From Lactiplantibacillus fabifermentans DSM 21115 (GTDB lineage: Bacteria > Bacillota > Bacilli > Lactobacillales > Lactobacillaceae): a DNA stretch of 33,355 nucleotides. The notes under the pieces are model-generated. The model was not told the DNA's origin and did no database searches. It saw only the letters and a program-made list of their open reading frames with translations. A program made the position numbers and the translations under genes. The stretch spans positions 1 through 33,355 of the forward strand of contig NZ_AYGX02000004.1 in NCBI RefSeq assembly GCF_000498955.2, given 5' to 3'. Of this stretch, positions 15,024-22,846 are shown piece after piece (positions within the stretch are counted from its first letter, which is position 1; every line of letters begins with the position of its first letter).

Positions 15024-16420
15024 ATAGACCAATAGTTGATATTACCGAAACCGCATTACGTGATGGCCAACAGAGTTTGATTGCCACCCGGATGCCCATC
15101 AGTGATATGTTACCGATTCTCGATAAGATGGACCAAGCGGGTTACCACGCCTTAGAAGTCTGGGGCGGGGCCACCTTTGATTCATGTATTCGGTACTTGA
15201 ATGAAGATCCGTGGGAACGACTGCGCGAGATTCGCAAACACGTCAAAAATACGAAACTCCAAATGTTATTGCGGGGCCAAAATATTTTAGGCTATAAAAA
15301 TTATGCCGATGACGTGGTGGAAACTTTTGTGCAAAAGTCGTTGGAAAACGGCATCGACATCATTCGGATGTTCGACGCATTAAACGATACCCGTAACTTA
15401 GAAACGGCGTTAGCCGCCACTAAGAAATACGGGGGTCACGCGCAAATGACCATTTCGTATACGACCAGTGATTTCCATACGATTCCGTATTACGTCAAAT
15501 TAGCGCAAGACATGGCTGCGATGGGCGCCGATTCCATCTGTATCAAAGATATGGCCGGAATTTTGACGCCGCAACGTGCTTACGATTTAGTGAGTGAACT
15601 GAAGGCCAGCATCTTTATTCCCATTGAAGTGCATACGCATGCAACGTCTGGGATTGCCGATATGACGTACCTCAAAGCCATTGAAGCCGGTGCTGATATT
15701 ATTGACACGGCCAGTTCCCCATTTGCGGGTGGGACGAGTCAATCGGCGACGGAATCAATGTTAGTCGCGTTAAACGACTTAGGGTATGAAGTGCCAGTTG
15801 ATCCGACCTTAGCTGCCGAGATTGCTGAATACTTTGCCCCGATTCGTGACCGGTTCCGCAACGAGGGCGGCTTGAATCCTAAAGTGATGGATGTGCAGCC
15901 CAAATCATTGCGGTATCAAGTGCCCGGGGGGATGTTGTCGAACTTGCTGGCGCAATTAAAAGACGCTGGCCAAGAAGATTTGTATGAACAAGTCTTAGAC
16001 GAAGTGCCCCGCGTGCGGGCTGACTTGGGCTTCCCACCACTTGTGACGCCGTTGTCACAAATGGTTGGGACCCAAGCGTTGATGAACGTGATGAGTGGCG
16101 AACGTTACAAACTCGTGCCGAACGAAATCAAAGATTACGTCCGCGGGTTATACGGGCGGCCACCAGTTGCGATTGCCCCGGCAATGATCAAACAAATCAT
16201 TGGCGATGAACAACCGATTACGACGCGGCCGGCCGATGATATTGCGCCGCAATTGCCAGGCTTTGAAGCTGAAATTGGGGATTACGCGCATAGTATGGAA
16301 GATATTTTGATTTATGGCTTATTCCCAGATCAAGGCCGCGATTTCTTAGGGCGGCGTGAAGATAAGTTCTACGATGTCCCCGTGCAAAATATTCAATTGA
16401 GTTTTGCACCTGAAAATTAA
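15020..16420 (+). CDS. oadA: Oxaloacetate decarboxylase alpha subunit (carboxyltransferase)
   Basis: A 466-residue carboxyltransferase that moves CO2 from oxaloacetate to biotin. The HMGL-like TIM barrel begins ITETALRDGQQSLIATR (about 6-22). The conserved IKDMAG and EVHTHATSG motifs provide metal and substrate residues, and the PYC/OADA domain follows (about 270-440). There is no C-terminal biotinyl domain; the carrier is OadD. The start is the ATG at 15020, overlapping the citX stop (ATGA). Placement after citX rather than with oadHDB matches the enterococcal gene order. Confidence 0.95.
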   Translation: MNRPIVDITETALRDGQQSLIATRMPISDMLPILDKMDQAGYHALEVWGGATFDSCIRYLNEDPWERLREIRKHVKNTKLQMLLRGQNILGYKNYADDVVETFVQKSLENGIDIIRMFDALNDTRNLETALAATKKYGGHAQMTISYTTSDFHTIPYYVKLAQDMAAMGADSICIKDMAGILTPQRAYDLVSELKASIFIPIEVHTHATSGIADMTYLKAIEAGADIIDTASSPFAGGTSQSATESMLVALNDLGYEVPVDPTLAAEIAEYFAPIRDRFRNEGGLNPKVMDVQPKSLRYQVPGGMLSNLLAQLKDAGQEDLYEQVLDEVPRVRADLGFPPLVTPLSQMVGTQALMNVMSGERYKLVPNEIKDYVRGLYGRPPVAIAPAMIKQIIGDEQPITTRPADDIAPQLPGFEAEIGDYAHSMEDILIYGLFPDQGRDFLGRREDKFYDVPVQNIQLSFAPEN

Positions 16421-16434
16421 AGTTAGCCAAACAG

Positions 16435-16467
16435 CCTGAAGTCGGAAATGACTTGAGGTTATTTTGG
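16435..16467 (+). terminator. Weak terminator or attenuator after oadA
   Basis: CCTGAAGTC / GACTTGAGG form a 9-bp stem with one G-G mismatch and a 6-nt loop, followed by TTATTTT. The T tract is interrupted, so read-through into citO is likely. Confidence 0.4.
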
Positions 16468-16486
16468 CCTTGAGGTTTGAAGACTT

Positions 16487-16516
16487 TTCGGTAGCGCTTA
16501 CCTCTTCTGCTATAAT
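16487..16516 (+). promoter_or_regulatory. Extended -10 promoter of citO with an overlapping cre-like site
   Basis: TGCTATAAT (16508-16516) is an extended -10 element with a perfect TATAAT; a -35 box is missing, as expected for this class. Just upstream, the cre-like CGGTAGCGCTTACC (about 16489-16502) agrees with the consensus at about 10 of 14 positions. Bound CcpA would cover the promoter. This gives citO-citG their own start inside the cluster. Confidence 0.55.
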
Positions 16517-16545
16517 GAGTTGCGAAGGTAATAAGAGGAGGGAAC

Positions 16546-17244
16546 ATGATGGATGCTGTCGTCCAAGCAGTTGCGAAAAATTTAGATTTATCTCGAAACC
16601 AACCGTTAAAGGATTTGGTATTTGAAGCGTTTCGGAAGACGATTATTTTGGGGGATATTCCAGCGGGAACGCGAATTAATGAAAAGAAGTTTGCTGAAGA
16701 ACTCAATGTCAGTCGGACACCGATTCGGTATGCCATGCGCCGTTTAGCGGAAGAAGATTTAGTCGAGAGTGCACCGGGGATGAGCACCTTAGTCAAAGGG
16801 ATTACGATTAAAGACGCCTATGAAATTTTCGATATTCGCAAGGAACTCGATGCGTTAGCGACGCGCAAGGCGATGGCTAAAATGACGGAAGATGATTTCG
16901 TCACGCTACGTAAGTTACTTGAACAAACCGAGCGTGAAATCGACCAAGTGCCCGACACGACCGTGGTCAGCTATTTTACTGACTTTAATCAATTTATTTA
17001 TAACCACTGCGACATGCCGCATTTAGTGAGCATTGTCTTTAAACTCCAAGCCTACTTGGTTTATTTCCGTGATATTTCCATCATGTCGCGTGAACGGCGC
17101 GTCTTGGCGTTGCAAGAACATTGGCGCATCTATCAAGCGATGGTCAATCACGATGAAGTCCAAATTAATTTAATTATTCGCGAACATTTAGGTCAGTCAC
17201 TGCAGTTCATTATTAAAGAGATGAGGGAACATAACCTTGATTAA
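16546..17244 (+). CDS. citO: GntR/FadR-type regulator of citrate genes
   Basis: A 232-residue GntR-family regulator. The winged helix (about 25-85) includes NEKKFAEELNVSRTPIRYAM as its HTH. An all-helical FCD ligand-binding domain follows (about 90-225), beginning with IFDIRKELDALATRKAM. FCD-type GntR proteins called CitO or CitI activate cit operons in response to citrate in enterococci and related bacteria, and the position next to citG supports this. The start has an AGAGGAGGG site; ATG 16549 is an alternative one codon on. It overlaps citG by 8 bp. Confidence 0.88.
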   Translation: MMDAVVQAVAKNLDLSRNQPLKDLVFEAFRKTIILGDIPAGTRINEKKFAEELNVSRTPIRYAMRRLAEEDLVESAPGMSTLVKGITIKDAYEIFDIRKELDALATRKAMAKMTEDDFVTLRKLLEQTEREIDQVPDTTVVSYFTDFNQFIYNHCDMPHLVSIVFKLQAYLVYFRDISIMSRERRVLALQEHWRIYQAMVNHDEVQINLIIREHLGQSLQFIIKEMREHNLD

Positions 17245-18127
17245 AACGACCACCACGACGCCGACGTTAACGACGATCAGCCGCTTGGCCCAGCAATCTT
17301 TATTAGTGGAAGTCTCCTTAGCCCCCAAGCCCGGGCTCGTTGACCCGTTTTCGGCGGGCGCCCATCATGACATGGATTATGATTTATTTTTGACTAGCAT
17401 TCAAGCTTGGTCACCGTATTTGAAATTATATTTAAAATTGGGTGTGGCTAGTACCGATTTAACGAAGTTATTTGATAGCTTGCGCCGCGCGGGGGCCCAG
17501 GCGGAACGAATGATGTTAACGGCCACCGACCACGTGAATACGCATAAAGGCGCCAACTTCTCCTACGCCGTGTTACTCGGCGCGTTAGGGTGGTGCTTGC
17601 AAACGACCTCGTTAGCGGATTTAGCTACGCAAGATTTTGCGCCCGTTTTTGCAGCGGTCCAAACGATGACGGCCGGTATCACGGCAGCCGATTTTAAAGA
17701 TGTGAGCACTAAAACTAATTTATCTTATGGCGAACAACTCTACGTGGACTTTGGTGTCACCGGCATTCGCGGTGAAGCCGAAGCGGGTTACCCGGCGTTA
17801 CAAGCACTGGCCTTGCCATGGCTGCGTGCACACGGCGAGCTACCGGCAACGCGACGTTATTTAGAACTGATGCTCTACTTGATTGCCGAATTAGAAGATG
17901 TGAATATCTTACATCGCGGTGGCCTGACCGCCTTAACGCAAGTCCAAGCCTACGCCAAAGACCTGCGCGCGCAAACGTGGCCAGATATGGCGACGTTGGT
18001 GCGGGCGTTGCAAGCCTTTGACGCGCAAATGATCAGTTGGCATTTGAGTCCTGGCGGTACGGCGGATCTATTGGCGCTCGCAATCTTTTTTGATCAATTA
18101 GCGACTTCGCCGTTGACGGCCGTTTGA
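17237..18127 (+). CDS. citG: Triphosphoribosyl-dephospho-CoA synthase
   Basis: A 296-residue enzyme making the citrate lyase prosthetic-group precursor from ATP and dephospho-CoA. Visible family motifs are EVSLAPKPGLVDPFSAGAHH near residues 25-44, the THKGANF segment near 99-105 and EDVNILHRGGLTAL near 222-236. The start is TTG at 17237, with GAGGG upstream inside citO, so translation is coupled. It is the last gene of the citrate island; no strong terminator follows directly. Confidence 0.93.
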   Translation: MIKTTTTTPTLTTISRLAQQSLLVEVSLAPKPGLVDPFSAGAHHDMDYDLFLTSIQAWSPYLKLYLKLGVASTDLTKLFDSLRRAGAQAERMMLTATDHVNTHKGANFSYAVLLGALGWCLQTTSLADLATQDFAPVFAAVQTMTAGITAADFKDVSTKTNLSYGEQLYVDFGVTGIRGEAEAGYPALQALALPWLRAHGELPATRRYLELMLYLIAELEDVNILHRGGLTALTQVQAYAKDLRAQTWPDMATLVRALQAFDAQMISWHLSPGGTADLLALAIFFDQLATSPLTAV

Positions 18128-18218
18128 TAACCGCCCAAAAAGTTGCCGACAATCATACCAAAAATAGCGTAGTAGTATTGAGGCAGGCATGAAGTTTTAT
18201 ATAGAAGGTGTTTAGACG

Positions 18219-18326
18219 TTGAATATATATGTTGGTGACTGGATATTTTTAAGTGTCATTGCTATTTTTGTCATCGCTGTCGGTAGCTTGGTTTGGTTGC
18301 TTATCCATAAAAGTAAAAACAAGTGA
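18219..18326 (+). CDS. Small single-span membrane peptide
   Basis: A 35-codon ORF with a TTG start and an AGAAGGTG site 8 nt upstream. It encodes a short extracellular-type head (MNIYVGDWI), one membrane helix (FLSVIAIFVIAVGSLVWLL) and a basic tail (IHKSKNK), the normal layout of small bacterial membrane peptides. A terminator follows 18 bp after the stop, supporting a real transcript. I do not recognise the family. Confidence 0.5.
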   Translation: MNIYVGDWIFLSVIAIFVIAVGSLVWLLIHKSKNK

Positions 18327-18344
18327 TAAAGATAGTGGCGATTC

Positions 18345-18393
18345 AAAAGAGCCCGACCGTAGCGCATTAACGCTTCCGGTCGAGCTCTTTTTT
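18345..18393. terminator. Rho-independent terminator between convergent units
   Basis: A long stem in which AGAGC and CGACCG pair with AGCTCT-type and CGGTCG segments around a GCG / CGC apex, followed by six T on the plus strand and flanked by four A on the other side. It ends the citO-citG/small-peptide transcript and may partly serve the minus-strand nucleoside hydrolase. Confidence 0.85.
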
Positions 18394-18421
18394 GTTTGAT
18401 TATTAGTTTAGTGTTGCAAAA

Positions 18422-19333
18422 TTACCCAATGGCTTCAACGGTTTCTAAGAACCATTCGTTGAAGGCGCGGGCATCAATATCGACACAGACGGTCGCATTA
18501 GTTTTACCGTCATGGTAAGCACCACGAATATCGCCGACCGTTTCGCCGTTGGCTGGACCGTCAGTTTGGACGTCAATCCACATCTTTTCGGTCGTAAAGG
18601 CTTCGGGGTGTAAGAGGTAGAACAACGTGTTGACGTCGTGCATCGGAATCCCAGTCTGATCACCGTCGCCATAATGGTTGAACAAGGCGTGTAACATTTC
18701 ACCGGTTCGGCCAATGGTTGGCAATTTTTGCATCGTTGCCGGAGTCAGTAAGGCTTTCATGGTCACGTCTAAGCCGACCATCGTAATCGGCACGCCGGAT
18801 TGGTACATGATTTCCGCGGCATGGGGGTCGGTGAAGACGTTGAATTCCGCGGCACTCGTCATGTTACCTTTGCCGAGCGCGCCACCCATGGCCACGATTT
18901 CTTTGATGTGTGGTAAGACTTCAGGGTAAGTCTTAAATAAGAGGGCGATGTTCGTATAAGCCCCCGTTGGCACTAACGTAATCGGTTCTTCGGCAGCCAT
19001 GATGCGGTCGCGTAAAGCTTCAACCGCCGTTTCGGGTAGTGGGTCAGCTAAGTCTGTTGGAAAATCATAGCCGGGCATCCCGGAAACGCCGTGGATGCGG
19101 ACCGCATCTTCAAACGGTTTGAGCAATGGTTGGGGCGCCCCTTCAGCAACAGGCACGTCACTGTTGAAGAAACGGGTTAATTTCAACGCGTTGATCGTCG
19201 TTTTGTCGACCGTCACGTTACCGGCCACCGTGGTAATTAATTGTAAATCGAAGTCGGGATGGTTGATGGCAATCGTGATTGCGGCGGCGTCATCAATCCC
19301 GGGGTCAGAATCTAAAATAATTTTTGTTGGCAT
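18422..19333 (-). CDS. rihC: RihC-type ribonucleoside hydrolase
   Basis: A 303-residue nucleoside hydrolase that cleaves ribonucleosides to ribose and base. The DSDPGIDDAAAI motif (8-19) supplies the Ca2+-binding aspartates Asp10, Asp14 and Asp15. VPTGAYTNIALL (about 120-131), MGGALGKGNMTSAAEFN and MHDVN complete the active site. The RIHGVSGMPGYDF segment (about 79-91) and the overall pattern resemble Escherichia coli RihC, which accepts both purine and pyrimidine nucleosides. A GGAGGG site precedes the ATG. No transporter is adjacent. It is divergent from the SDR gene, with an inverted repeat in between. Confidence 0.92.
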   Translation of the reverse strand: MPTKIILDSDPGIDDAAAITIAINHPDFDLQLITTVAGNVTVDKTTINALKLTRFFNSDVPVAEGAPQPLLKPFEDAVRIHGVSGMPGYDFPTDLADPLPETAVEALRDRIMAAEEPITLVPTGAYTNIALLFKTYPEVLPHIKEIVAMGGALGKGNMTSAAEFNVFTDPHAAEIMYQSGVPITMVGLDVTMKALLTPATMQKLPTIGRTGEMLHALFNHYGDGDQTGIPMHDVNTLFYLLHPEAFTTEKMWIDVQTDGPANGETVGDIRGAYHDGKTNATVCVDIDARAFNEWFLETVEAIG

Positions 19334-19392
19334 AATTTTCCCTCCATTGTTAAGCTAGTCGTACGAAATTTCTTAGTTCTATTTTAGCATAC

Positions 19393-19426
19393 TGACCGCT
19401 ATGAATCCGATTGCATTTGGCGGTCA
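19393..19426. promoter_or_regulatory. Inverted repeat in the rihC-SDR divergent promoter region
   Basis: TGACCGC (19393-19399) and GCGGTCA (19420-19426) are perfect 7-bp arms 20 bp apart, between the divergent starts of rihC and the SDR gene. It looks like a regulator-binding site. No regulator gene is adjacent, and the promoter boxes are not clear. Confidence 0.4.
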
Positions 19427-19474
19427 AATGACGTAGCATGACATTAAGATTAACAATTGATGGAGGCAACAAAC

Positions 19475-20380
19475 ATGAGTGAACCACGCGTGATCTTAAT
19501 TACGGGCGCGTCGTCTGGGATTGGTAAGGCGACGGCTTTAAAGTTACAAGCTCAAGGAAATATTGTGTACGGGGCAGCTCGCCGGATTGAAAAAATGACC
19601 GACCTGGCCGCCGCGGGGGTCCACGTTTTAAAATTAGACGTGACCGATGAAGCCACGTTAGTTGCGGCCGTCAAAACGATTGAAGTTGAACAAGGCCGGC
19701 TCGATGTCTTAATCAACAACGCCGGTTACGGTTCGTATGGCGCTTTAGAAGATGTTCCGTTAGCCGAAGGGGAATATCAATTCAAAGTCAACGTCTTTGG
19801 CGTCATGCGCTTGACGCAACTCGTATTACCCATCATGCGGGCTCAACAACGCGGCCGCATCATCAACGTGGCGTCGATTGGTGGCAAAATCTATCAACCA
19901 CTCAGCGCCTGGTATATGGGCACTAAGCACGCCATTGAAGGTATGAGCGATGCGTTACGGATGGAAGTCGCCCCATTTGGAATTGACGTTGCCATCATCG
20001 AACCCGGTGGGATTAAGACCGAATGGGCCGGCATCGCCGAACAGAGGTTGCTCGATGTTTCTGGTGACGGCGCCTATGCGGAACAAGCCGTCAAGATTGG
20101 CGCAATGTTGTCGTTATTCGACCAGTTTGCCTCCAACCCGGGCGTCATTGCGAAGTTGATGGTGCGCGCGGTCAACGACGTGAAGCCGAAGACGCGTTAC
20201 CACGCTGGCATGGGTGCGGGCGTTTCTTTGACGGCCCGCAAATGGTTGTCCGACCGCCAATTCGACGGTTTGATGAATCAGACGGTTAATGGCGCTGCTA
20301 AATTAGCCCGCTTAACTCGGCGCAATCAACGCCGCGCGGGTCGCCGGCATTACCAACGTAAAGCTGGGACTAATAACTGA
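19475..20380 (+). CDS. Short-chain dehydrogenase/reductase (classical SDR)
   Basis: A 301-residue NAD(P)-dependent oxidoreductase. The Rossmann motif is TGASSGIG (10-17), NNAG is at 81-84, and the catalytic Ser134, Tyr147 and Lys151 are in ASIGG and YMGTK. AARR (35-38) after the second strand suggests NADPH preference. The last about 20 residues are strongly basic (RRNQRRAGRRHYQRKAG). ATG 19475 has a GGAGG site at 19462-19466; the upstream TTG/ATG at 19457/19460 would overlap that site and are rejected. The substrate cannot be inferred. Confidence 0.9.
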   Translation: MSEPRVILITGASSGIGKATALKLQAQGNIVYGAARRIEKMTDLAAAGVHVLKLDVTDEATLVAAVKTIEVEQGRLDVLINNAGYGSYGALEDVPLAEGEYQFKVNVFGVMRLTQLVLPIMRAQQRGRIINVASIGGKIYQPLSAWYMGTKHAIEGMSDALRMEVAPFGIDVAIIEPGGIKTEWAGIAEQRLLDVSGDGAYAEQAVKIGAMLSLFDQFASNPGVIAKLMVRAVNDVKPKTRYHAGMGAGVSLTARKWLSDRQFDGLMNQTVNGAAKLARLTRRNQRRAGRRHYQRKAGTNN

Positions 20381-20401
20381 GTTAATTAGTGTTCGTATGC
20401 C

Positions 20402-20587
20402 GTTGTGGGTCAGCGGTAATTCCAGCTGCCGTGGCGACCGGTCCGAGCCAAAGAGCGGTCTCGAACCTCACTTTGAAGCTTGGTCAAGCCCGCCAATCTC
20501 CAAAGATGTCGGTGGCGTAAGCTCGGCTAAAAGCATGCCGAACTAACGTCACTTTCACGGCGACTTCCATTACCGCTGTCCCACAAC
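20402..20587 (+). repeat. Structured repeat element, copy C
   Basis: A 186-bp element with 19-bp outer arms (20402-20420 / 20569-20587) that differ at one pair. It has the same order as copy A: GCCGTG / CACGGC inner closing stem; P2 GGTCCGAG / CTCGAACC around CCAAAGAGCGGT; P3 CTTTGAAG / CTCCAAAG; P4 GTGGCGTAAG to CTAACGTCAC; then CTTTCACGGC. It lies 21 bp after the SDR stop codon, about 10 kb from copies A and B. Confidence 0.85.
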
Positions 20588-20605
20588 TAAATTGAACTTT
20601 GTCTG

Positions 20606-20657
20606 AAAATGGTCTCGCTACGAATTTGATATGGTCAATTCGTATTGGGACCATTTT
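20606..20657. other. Long hairpin with symmetric internal loop
   Basis: AAAATGGTC (20606-20614) pairs with GACCATTTT (20649-20657), and ACGAATT (20620-20626) pairs with AATTCGT (20637-20643), separated by a 5 x 5 internal loop. No proper T tract follows. It lies directly after repeat C, in the 270 bp before the GNAT gene; the rest of that stretch shows no convincing gene. Confidence 0.5.
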
Positions 20658-20857
20658 ATATTATTCGGCTGTTTTCGATGGCAAGTTGGGTAGGATGAAA
20701 GCGTTAATGGGACTAGTCGGATGCTTAGTTGCCATAACTAATACTGAAAAAATACGACAATATAATGATTTCAGTAGCTTGTTGTTGGACGAAGTAAGTG
20801 ATGATAACCATTCGAAAATAGATTGATTTAATCCCGATTTTGAAAGGAAGCAACCTC

Positions 20858-21436
20858 ATGATTACAACAGAACGTTTAATTTTGCGTCACTTTGAACCAA
20901 CCGCGACGGACTATCAAGCGCTATATGACATGATGGCGGATGCAACGGTCAACCGCTTTTTGCCATGGTGGCCGTGGACGGATTTGCAACAGGCCCAAAG
21001 TTATTATCAAGATGAGTTACAACCGACCTATGCTTCGGCCCACGGGCAGTTTTGGGCGGTGTGTTTGAAGACCGATAATCGACCGATTGGTTATGTTGAT
21101 GTGAGCGCTGATGCTAGCTATGATTTTGGCTATGGCTTGGCGCAAGCCTACTGGAATCAGGGATTGATTACGGAAGCTAGCCAAGCAGCCCTGACTTGGT
21201 TGCAGCAGCATGATTACCCGTATGTGACGGCAACGCATGACGTTAATAACGGCGCCAGTGGGCAAGTGATGCGAAAACTGGGGATGCATTATCAATATTC
21301 GTATCGTGAACAGTGGCAGCCGAAAGATAAGTTAGTCACATTTCGGTTATACCAACTAGATTTAGACGGACAGGTACGACCGCGCTATGCGAAATATTGG
21401 GAACGCTACGCTGACCACTTTGTTGAAGAAATTTGA
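20858..21436 (+). CDS. GNAT family N-acetyltransferase (RimJ/RimL-like)
   Basis: A 192-residue acetyl-CoA-dependent acetyltransferase. The opening ITTERLILRHFEPTATDY is typical of the RimJ/RimL/streptothricin-type group. YDFGYGLAQAYWNQGLITEA (about 86-105) is the region binding acetyl-CoA, followed by ATHDVNNGASGQVMRKLGMHY (about 126-146), the common N..S..V..KLG motif. The ATG at 20858 has a GAAAGGAAG site; an ATG six codons earlier would lie on that site. The substrate (protein, antibiotic or metabolite) is unknown. Confidence 0.88.
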   Translation: MITTERLILRHFEPTATDYQALYDMMADATVNRFLPWWPWTDLQQAQSYYQDELQPTYASAHGQFWAVCLKTDNRPIGYVDVSADASYDFGYGLAQAYWNQGLITEASQAALTWLQQHDYPYVTATHDVNNGASGQVMRKLGMHYQYSYREQWQPKDKLVTFRLYQLDLDGQVRPRYAKYWERYADHFVEEI

Positions 21437-21518
21437 CGGTCATAATCGTCGCGAGTCCGCAGATAAGTTCGTTATACTGAAGGTGTCCTACAAGTCACTT
21501 CATAAAAAGGGGTATTGA

Positions 21519-21626
21519 ATGCACAAAACAATGCGCAACATCAATGTTTTGGCTCAACGCTGGGGAATGCAAGTACGACATCGATTATGGTTATGGACGG
21601 CGGCATTGAAAGTTTTGCCACCGTAA
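21519..21626 (+). CDS. Short basic peptide of unknown function
   Basis: A 35-codon ORF with an AAAAAGGGG site 6 nt before the ATG and a possible -10 (TATACT, 21473-21478) upstream. The peptide is rich in Arg and Trp (RWGMQVRHRLWLWTAALKVL) and could form an amphipathic cationic helix. The stop overlaps the left edge of the palindromic element at 21625. It may equally be chance coding in front of that element. No homologue is recognised. Confidence 0.35.
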   Translation: MHKTMRNINVLAQRWGMQVRHRLWLWTAALKVLPP

Positions 21627-21771
21627 CAAACAAGAGTGGTCCACCAGACGGGTAGTTTGTGAGCATTAACGTGACTCTGGCCATTATGCCTGGGCTTTGG
21701 GCATGATGGCCAGAGTCGGGTTAAGCGGAGCAAACTGTCTGGTGGACCACGTTTCGGCAACAAAACAAGAG
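21625..21771. repeat. Long palindromic element with imperfect flanking direct repeats
   Basis: Positions 21636-21750 fold almost completely: perfect 14-bp outer arms (GTGGTCCACCAGAC / GTCTGGTGGACCAC), then AGTTTG / CAAACT, TTAAC / GTTAA and a 12-bp GACTCTGGCCAT / ATGGCCAGAGTC capped by ATGCC / GGCAT. Similar sequences AACAAACAAGAG (21625-21636) and AACAAAACAAGAG (21759-21771) flank it on both sides. This is the layout of a small non-autonomous palindromic repeat (MITE-like). It is unrelated to repeats A-C. The 443-bp gap between GNAT and lacM otherwise holds only the short ORF and a terminator. Confidence 0.65.
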
Positions 21772-21824
21772 AGCGCGTAACAAACTGCCTTTCACGCAAG
21801 TTTCAACAATAAAAATAAGCCAAC

Positions 21825-21867
21825 AAAAAAGTCACCTGATGAAAGAACATTCATCAAGTGACTTTTT
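21825..21867. terminator. Bidirectional terminator at the end of lacLM
   Basis: AAAAAAGTCACCTGATGAA and TTCATCAAGTGACTTTTT pair nearly fully with a 6-nt loop; on the minus strand a run of six T follows. It ends the lacL-lacM transcript. Confidence 0.9.
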
Positions 21868-21880
21868 CAGTATGCGGCAT

Positions 21881-22846
21881 TTAAAGCGGGCAAATTTCAA
21901 ACGCAAAATCAATCGCGCCAGTCGCATCAATATGATAGTTCGAATCAACATCGGTGCCCCAACTATCAATGCCACCGACTCCACGCACCGCACCGTAAAT
22001 CGTTAAAACAGTGCGATGTCGCGGCGGTAGTTCGTTTTGATGAGTGGCACTTTCGAGTTCTAGCGCCGTATATGGTAAGCAACTGAAGGCAAATGGTTGG
22101 TCGACTTGGTCAAACTTCAACGCAAACGGCGTGCCTTGCGGTTGGTTCGGATTCAAGGTGGTGTTGCGTGTCACTGTTACGGACTGACTTTGAATGTGCA
22201 TCCCGCATTCTTGAGGGACCAAATACGGTGTCACTGGTAGCCCGGTGATTGCATACGTGCCGGGCTTGGCACCCGCACAGCGGTCCGGATAAGTTTCACC
22301 AGCCAGACCGGTATACGTAAACCCTGTTGCGGCCGTTGGCATGACGAAACGTAATCCTAACGCTGGTAAACTTGGCAAACCGGACTGCCCTTGATAGTGA
22401 ACGCCGACCGTGATGACACCGGTGGCTGCGACCGTGTATTGAATATCGACGGTGGCAACTGGCGTGGTCGGCGTGCGGTACGTATAAGTTACGGTCGCGG
22501 TGTCGGCGGATTCTTGATTGGAAAACTGGTCGTTACGCGGCGCGGTCGGTACGGCGTCAAAGGGGTGATCGTCAACGCTAACGGCTACATGGTCGCAAGT
22601 CGCGAATTGGTCGGCTCCGAGCCACATGGCGGCTTTGGTACTAAAGCCACTGCCGCGGTCATTATCGGTAGTGGCGCGCCAAAACGCCGGCTTAGGGGCG
22701 CGGTATAGCCATTCGTGGCCGTGGGCTTTGAGCGCGGTGGGACCACCATGCACGTAACTGAATAAATAATCGAAGTCGGGTCCGTGGAGTCCAAGACCGC
22801 TGTCGCCGTAAACGACATGTAGACGTTGCTTAGTGAGATTGGCCAT
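21881..22846 (-). CDS. lacM: Beta-galactosidase small subunit
   Basis: A 321-residue GH2 beta-galactosidase C-terminal part (Bgal small chain). LacM forms the heterodimer with LacL that hydrolyses lactose in the cytoplasm of many lactobacilli. Visible features are the opening LHVVYGDSGLGLHG, then YRAPKPAFWRATTDNDRGSG (about 47-66), and GVGGIDSWGTD near the C-terminus, which matches the GVGGxxSWG motif of the family. The length is normal. Its start overlaps the lacL stop by 17 bp, as usual for lacLM. The subunit itself looks intact, although LacL does not. Confidence 0.94.
   Translation of the reverse strand: MANLTKQRLHVVYGDSGLGLHGPDFDYLFSYVHGGPTALKAHGHEWLYRAPKPAFWRATTDNDRGSGFSTKAAMWLGADQFATCDHVAVSVDDHPFDAVPTAPRNDQFSNQESADTATVTYTYRTPTTPVATVDIQYTVAATGVITVGVHYQGQSGLPSLPALGLRFVMPTAATGFTYTGLAGETYPDRCAGAKPGTYAITGLPVTPYLVPQECGMHIQSQSVTVTRNTTLNPNQPQGTPFALKFDQVDQPFAFSCLPYTALELESATHQNELPPRHRTVLTIYGAVRGVGGIDSWGTDVDSNYHIDATGAIDFAFEICPL

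Noticed and set aside
16218-16796. 192-codon minus-strand ORF over oadA end and citO start
   Set aside because: It is antisense to two well-supported genes, crosses the citO promoter and shows no recognisable domain.
20599-20826. 75-codon ORF before the GNAT gene
   Set aside because: It has a TTG start without a ribosome site and its first third lies within the 20606-20657 hairpin. The later part is somewhat protein-like, but support is too weak to call it a gene.
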